From Chara braunii (Eukaryota > Streptophyta > Charophyceae > Charales > Characeae), in contig BFEA01000916.1 of NCBI GenBank assembly GCA_003427395.1, forward strand, positions 113,200 through 145,579: 32,380 bases of DNA, written 5' to 3'. Both the position numbers and the translations under genes were made by a program. Shown piece after piece: positions 28,452-32,380 of the stretch. Below the pieces are notes generated by a model that had not been told where the DNA came from, ran no database searches, and saw only the letters and a list, made by a program, of their open reading frames with translations. Numbering within the stretch: the first letter of the stretch is position 1; the number at the start of each line of letters is the position of its first letter.

Positions 28452-28462
28452 TCGCCAGTCAA
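28450..28462. repeat. LINE target-site duplication, 3' copy
   Basis: GGTCGCCAGTCAA, identical to 27236-27248. Confidence 0.9.
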
Positions 28463-28873
28463 ATGGCATATTCCTATCTTGATCAGAGCACGGATTTTCC
28501 AGACTGCATTTGCGGTAAAAGAGGTATGCTCCAGTTTTTATTTTAGTTTCCTGATTGCATAAATAAGTTCTCTCTCACCCTTGCTGTGAAACGCTAACGG
28601 TTTCGGGAAGGCTCTGCGACGAGCCTGATAAAAAACAACTTTGTATTTCTGATCAGGTTCCAGGCACAGATGTAGCCGTTCCGTTGACTGTTTTGGCAGT
28701 TTGCCCGAGCCTCCTAGACTGTTTTCGGACATTTGACACTACCAGCCGTGTTCCCCATACCTTTAAACAGCACATGCTGACTCTTGTTACCTGAGTTCTG
28801 AGTGTGAACGGTAATTTGAGTTGTTTTACTTTTATCTTATTTGTATCAATCTGACAAATAAAAAGTTAAGGAG
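28463..28873. other. Non-coding stretch before the element F Gag
   Basis: It continues the sequence interrupted by the LINE. A 64-codon minus frame (28732-28538) shows no known domain. No RNA gene or promoter is recognised. It is probably the leader of element F. Confidence 0.45.
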
Positions 28874-29290
28874 GTGGCAAAAGGCGGGGAAACATCCACG
28901 CCTGTCAGTGAGCGGAAAGATGAAACAATAGTCGAGGACCCGGTGGATGCCGCACTGCGGGCAGCAAAGGACATTGCTGCCAAATCTCAGAGGGAAGTAG
29001 AGAGAATTGAAAGAGAAAAGTGCGAAAAGGCCGAGGCGATCCAAAGAGGAACGACAACAGCCAGACAGGCTGAGCTGCTGGAGAGCTTTGAGAACGCCAA
29101 GACTGATGGCCGTATTTCTAATATTGTTCAAAATCTTGCAGAGTGGGCCATGCTGGAATCCGCTCATACCATGAATGTTTTCACGGCGTGGGATGACAGG
29201 ATCACAGCCGTAGAGACCAGACTGGCCCCGATGGACGCCACCCTACAACGACTATCAAGCCTTCTTCAGGCAGTTTCCACCATCTCCTAG
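28874..29290 (+). pseudogene. Element F Gag N-terminal part
   Basis: A 138-codon frame whose first usable codon is GTG (GTGGCAAAAGGC), so the original ATG has probably mutated. It is charged and helical (DAALRAAKDIAAKSQREVER, ITAVETRLAPMDATLQRLSS), a coiled coil like that ahead of other Gag domains. A stop at 29290 is followed by a CCTACTCCTACA-type tandem repeat (29291-29345) linking to the Gag core. Confidence 0.65.
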
Positions 29291-29389
29291 CCCTACTCCT
29301 ACACCTACTCCTACACCTACTCCTCCACCCACTCCTCCTCCTACCCTCCACCCGTGACATAACCACCACAACAATCCCATCCTGAAACT

Positions 29390-30007
29390 GTGCCCTCACA
29401 TGGATGGACATCTGGCTATGTACAGCCTGAACAACGGTTTCCCAAGATGGCCCAGCCTGAGAAGTTCACTAGGGAAAACCCCAAAGTGGAGGTCTCAGAC
29501 TGGATAGAACAAATGAGGTCGTACCTCAGGGGCTGTACGTGTCCAGAACTGGACAACATACAAGCCACAGTGGCCCTCCTGGCAGGGGCTGCGCTGAAGT
29601 GGGCAACTTCTAAGGCCAACAAGGCCCAAAAGCAGCTAGATGATTGGATTGTTGTGACTGGTCTGGACACGATCTTTCAGGGTCTAGAAACCAGGTTTGC
29701 TGATAAGGAAAAGGCCCGCAAGGCCGTTGATGAGCTTGTGAGACTCAGCCAGGGTAAGTGGCGAGGATCTCTCTGCAAGTTCCATGCTGAGTGGGAACGA
29801 CTAACATCGACTCCTGGGATGGAAATGTCTGAGCAGGACAAACTGACATGGTTTGTTAGGGATGCTCCAGACACATACTCCAATTCCTTGTACACTGCAT
29901 GCCACATGGATTGGATGTCTTTTGGCTGGGCAGCACTGGACATGGAGGCCACCCTTTATCTCCAGTCCTCTTCCTACAAGGGAAGCAACTTCTCTTCCGT
30001 AGCATAA
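29390..30007 (+). CDS. Element F Gag core (open 205-codon segment)
   Basis: A retrotransposon Gag domain: QPEKFTRENPKVEVSDWIEQ opens it, then VALLAGAALKWATSKANK, LETRFADKEKARKAVDEL, LCKFHAEWERLTSTPGMEM and LTWFVRDAPDTYSNSL. The frame stops at 30007 in Ser/Tyr-rich sequence. A basic Gag tail continues in 30147-30347 (KTTSPKGSGKRPSGQQ). Confidence 0.75.
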   Translation: MPSHGWTSGYVQPEQRFPKMAQPEKFTRENPKVEVSDWIEQMRSYLRGCTCPELDNIQATVALLAGAALKWATSKANKAQKQLDDWIVVTGLDTIFQGLETRFADKEKARKAVDELVRLSQGKWRGSLCKFHAEWERLTSTPGMEMSEQDKLTWFVRDAPDTYSNSLYTACHMDWMSFGWAALDMEATLYLQSSSYKGSNFSSVA

Positions 30008-30349
30008 GAAGGGAAAAGGGGAGTTTCATGCTACAAGTTCTGATGATGACTCTGCAGGCTCTGACCAGGGGGGATCTGCTCCCGCAAATGGTCTAGATGC
30101 AGGAGACACATCTGATCGGGCGCCCTTGCTGTCGGGTTAGACTCTGATGAGCTTCATGAAGGGTAAAAGTCAGTTTCAGGCCCAAAAGACCACCAGTCCC
30201 AAGGGTTCAGGCAAACGCCCAAGTGGCCAACAGGCACCCAACCTTCCAAAGGGTGCCCAATGTCCAGCTAATCCCATGGATCCTACCACATTCTCCTGGA
30301 GAGACCTCAAGATTGCAGAGGGAACATGGCAAAAGAGAAAGGATTAGGG

Positions 30350-30410
30350 AGTTAGCCTGCGTTGTGCAAAGAAGCACTCCATTAAGGACTGCCCCACGTG
30401 GGGCCGCAAG
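30350..30410 (+). pseudogene. Element F zinc-knuckle remnant
   Basis: In one frame the strand reads SLRCAKKHSIKDCPTWG, a C-X2-C-X3-H-X4-C knuckle in which the first Cys is now Ser. An overlapping longer frame (30223-30789) in another phase leads on to the protease. Confidence 0.5.
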
Positions 30411-30599
30411 GGTACAAAAACTGAGCAGCTCAGCAGAGGTAGCAATCACCCCTGTTGAACTGCATTCACCCTCTGTGGAAGGTGAATCAGTCCATGAGCT
30501 TGTGTGTATGGAGGTGGCAACTGACTCTGTGTATTCGTACACTGAAGCCTTCTTATTTGAGCCTTTATCTGAGGAGGAGACTGATCAACTCTACACTCT

Positions 30600-30984
30600 T
30601 CAACTCCAACTGAAGGAGAAAAGAAAAGTCAAGTCAAATCTGATCTTTCTCAAACCTCTTATCAACAAAACCCAAATCAAGGCATCGTTAGACTGTGGTG
30701 CTACACGAAATTTCATCTCCTTTCCAGAGATACTGAAACTTCACCTGGGACTCAAAGTCTCAGACCTTGCACATCTCTTATGCATATAGGTTGGGAATGC
30801 CTAGTTTGTCACAATCCAACAAGTCATGAGAGGTGTGCCAGTCACCTTTGATGCCAAAGGAGAAGTCAGACATAGTTTGAATTTCTATGTGTTCCCACAC
30901 TTGCCTTTTGATCTGGTTCTGAGCCGAAAATGGTTGAGGGCAACTAATCCATGTATTGACTGGGTTGTGCCAGTATTCAATTAA
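30600..30984 (+). pseudogene. Element F aspartic protease (broken)
   Basis: KASLDCGATRNFISFPEIL holds the active site as DCGAT in place of DSGAT. After a stop at 30789 the sequence reads GVPVTFDAKGEVRHSLNF and FDLVLSRKWLRATNPCIDW, the flap and closing block of Gypsy proteases. Confidence 0.72.
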
Positions 30985-31079
30985 AGACTGAACAGGGTGA
31001 GCTTAGACATTGTGTCTTAGCAATAGACTATCACCCTAAGACAAGTTGCTGTTGCTTGAAGGCATCAAAAACAACTTGT

Positions 31080-31995
31080 CTAAACAAACTGACAACCAAA
31101 ATCTCTTTGTGGCCTACGTGGCACAAACTGATTTGTTCACCCCTCAGTGTGATCCCATCATCCAGAAAGTGGTTGATGAGTATGCTGACTTAGTCTTTCG
31201 GACTTGTCCATAGGCAGACTAAACATTGCATTGAGACCCTCCTTGACTCTACCCCTCGAAAGGGCATAGTATATAGGATGTCTCATGCTGAGCTAGATGA
31301 GCTAAGGAAGCAGTTAGAGACACCGACTGAGAAGCGTTGGATCAAACCCAGTTCATCTGAGAATGGGGCACCGTTTTTTTTTTTCCCAAAGGGAAATGGT
31401 GAACTCAGGATGTATATTGACTACAAGGGCGTGAACAAAATCACTAGGAAGAGCTTAGAGCCCTTGCCTAGGATCAACGTATGATGCAAGGCTGCAAATC
31501 GATCTGAAATCCAGGTATCATCAAATCGAAATGGCTGAGAAGGATGGTCATAAGACTGCCTTCAAAACCCGGTATGACACCTACGAGTTTTCGATCATGC
31601 CTTTTGGGTTATGCAATGCCCTAGGAACCCTCCAGACAGAAATGAACAAGATCTTCAAACCCTTTCTACATCGTTTTGTTGTGGTCTACCCGGGTGATAT
31701 TCTAGTATTCAGCAATAATGTTGTTGACCATGCTGATTATCTCAGGAAAGTTCTGCAGATTCTCAGAGAAAACAAATAGAAAATAAATACAGAAAAATCA
31801 TATTTTGGTGTTTCTTCTGTTTTGTATTTGGAACATGTGATTTCTACAGATAATTTTTCCTCTGAAGCCTCCAAGGTGGTTGTTATTAGGGATTGACCAG
31901 GATCATAGACTATTAGGGACATTAGGTCTTTCATGGGTCAGGCACCTTACTATAGGAAGTTTATCCGAAACTTCTCTACAATGACAGCTCCTGTG
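31080..31995 (+). pseudogene. Element F reverse transcriptase (broken)
   Basis: NLFVAYVAQTDLF and VVDEYADLVF precede RT. Then come MSHAELDELRKQL, RWIKPSSSENGAPFFFFPK (a T-run slippage zone), LRMYIDYKGVNKI, KTAFKTRYDTYEFSIMPFGL and VVVYPGDILVFS. The palm YLDD is YPGD, with one catalytic Asp missing. The first catalytic Asp (QIDLKSRYHQIE) lies between the two open frames. Stops follow at ENK and IRD. Confidence 0.78.
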
Positions 31996-32058
31996 CAGCG
32001 GGCCTTCATCTGCCCTGACCCACAACCAGGGCCTATTTGGCTATTTGCCAGTCCGGCC

Positions 32059-32352
32059 TGTGGGACCAGGCCGTGGCCTGACCCCACAAGCCGTGCGGTT
32101 ATTCAGTCCAGTCCAGTCCTGCCTGGTACCACTGTCGGTACCAGGCCAGTCCAGTCCAGTCCAGTCAGTCCGTTGGGGGTATACCCCAGCTACAGTCTGT
32201 TTTGTGGCATTCTTCATTTGCACAGATTGGAGTACGTGCGTGTTGAGTCTGCGTTAGAGCTGCGCTGTCCCTTCCAGCTCCATCTCCATCTCCCCCATCC
32301 TCATCCCTTCATCTTGATCCTGACGGACCGCCATCCCTGCGGGTCCGTCACA
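32059..32352 (+). repeat. LTR G, about 294 bp
   Basis: It ends GGGTCCGTCACA, followed after one base by a perfect PBS. The start is proposed at TGTGGGACCAGG, which shares TGTG with the inverted end TGTGACGGACC. Internally it has two hairpins (CCTGGTACC/GGTACCAGG; GACGGACC/GGTCCGTC), CAGTC tandem words and the palindrome GGGGTATACCCC (32176-32187). The left boundary is tentative. Confidence 0.55.
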
Positions 32353-32353
32353 C

Positions 32354-32365
32354 TGGTATCAGAGC
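32354..32365 (+). other. Primer-binding site of element G
   Basis: TGGTATCAGAGC, identical to the PBS of element A but on the plus strand. It shows that an LTR element starts here and continues beyond the window. Confidence 0.85.
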
Positions 32366-32380
32366 AGGCTTTCCTCCCTG

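Larger units (their letters stand above)
28874..32005 (+). mobile_element. Element F: plus-strand Gypsy gag-PR-RT, 3'-truncated
   Basis: In order: Gag (28874-30347), a zinc-knuckle remnant (about 30,360-30,410), protease (about 30.6-30.99 kb) and RT (about 31.1-32.0 kb). It breaks off in the RT/RNase H connection (RKFIRNFSTMTAPVQRAF) and is followed by LTR G. LTR E and its PBS upstream could be the 5' end of this same element, with the LINE inserted in its leader. Confidence 0.75.

Noticed and set aside
30145-30175. CTGATGAG...GAAG as a plus-strand hammerhead
   Set aside because: The GAAA box is missing and no stem I or III pairing is found. It lies within the Gag tail coding sequence.

Overview
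The window reads as repeat-dense nuclear DNA of a plant or green alga. I see no convincing host gene. Almost everything that can be recognised is a decayed retroelement: Ty3/Gypsy LTR retrotransposons, several of them chromoviruses with a C-terminal chromodomain; a Penelope-like element (PLE); a 5'-truncated LINE; a probable MITE; and a tRNA-like SINE head. Three LTRs are followed by primer-binding sites resembling the initiator-tRNA-Met type. A streptophyte alga such as a charophyte would fit, but that is an impression and not something the sequence proves.

Layout. 1-355: tRNA-like (SINE-type) sequence on the minus strand. 361-1970: no gene seen. 1971-2441: a 471-bp inverted-repeat element whose termini carry their own hairpins. 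2442-4480: non-coding, strongly pyrimidine-rich, with a 107-bp tandem duplication. 4657-17012: element A, a minus-strand chromovirus with both LTRs, PBS, polypurine tract, gag, protease, RT, RNase H, integrase and chromodomain, broken by stops and frameshifts. Its left (3') LTR is split by a 3.59-kb PLE (5162-8749) flanked by an 11-bp target-site duplication. 17013-17520: nothing seen. About 17.5-23.08 kb: element B, a second minus-strand chromovirus that has lost its 5' LTR and part of RNase H. 23079-24719: the 3' LTR and 3' end of element C, a relative of A. 24720 to about 25.9 kb: a plus-strand integrase fragment (D) of another Gypsy lineage. 26041-26398: a plus-strand LTR with PBS (E), followed by leader sequence, interrupted by a LINE tail (27249-28449) with poly(A) and perfect TSDs. 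28874 to about 32.0 kb: plus-strand gag, protease and RT (F), possibly the body of E. 32059-32365: the LTR and PBS of another plus-strand element (G) that runs out of the window.

The most interesting item is the PLE at 5162-8749. Read on the minus strand, a GIY-YIG endonuclease-like domain lies upstream of the reverse transcriptase, which is the permuted order described for the Chlamys/Naiad type of PLE. Downstream of the RT, near the element's 3' end, is a candidate type I hammerhead ribozyme with all core nucleotides present, a very short stem III and a two-part stem I. The window therefore shows nested layers: LTR elements first, then PLE and LINE insertions, then truncation and local duplication.
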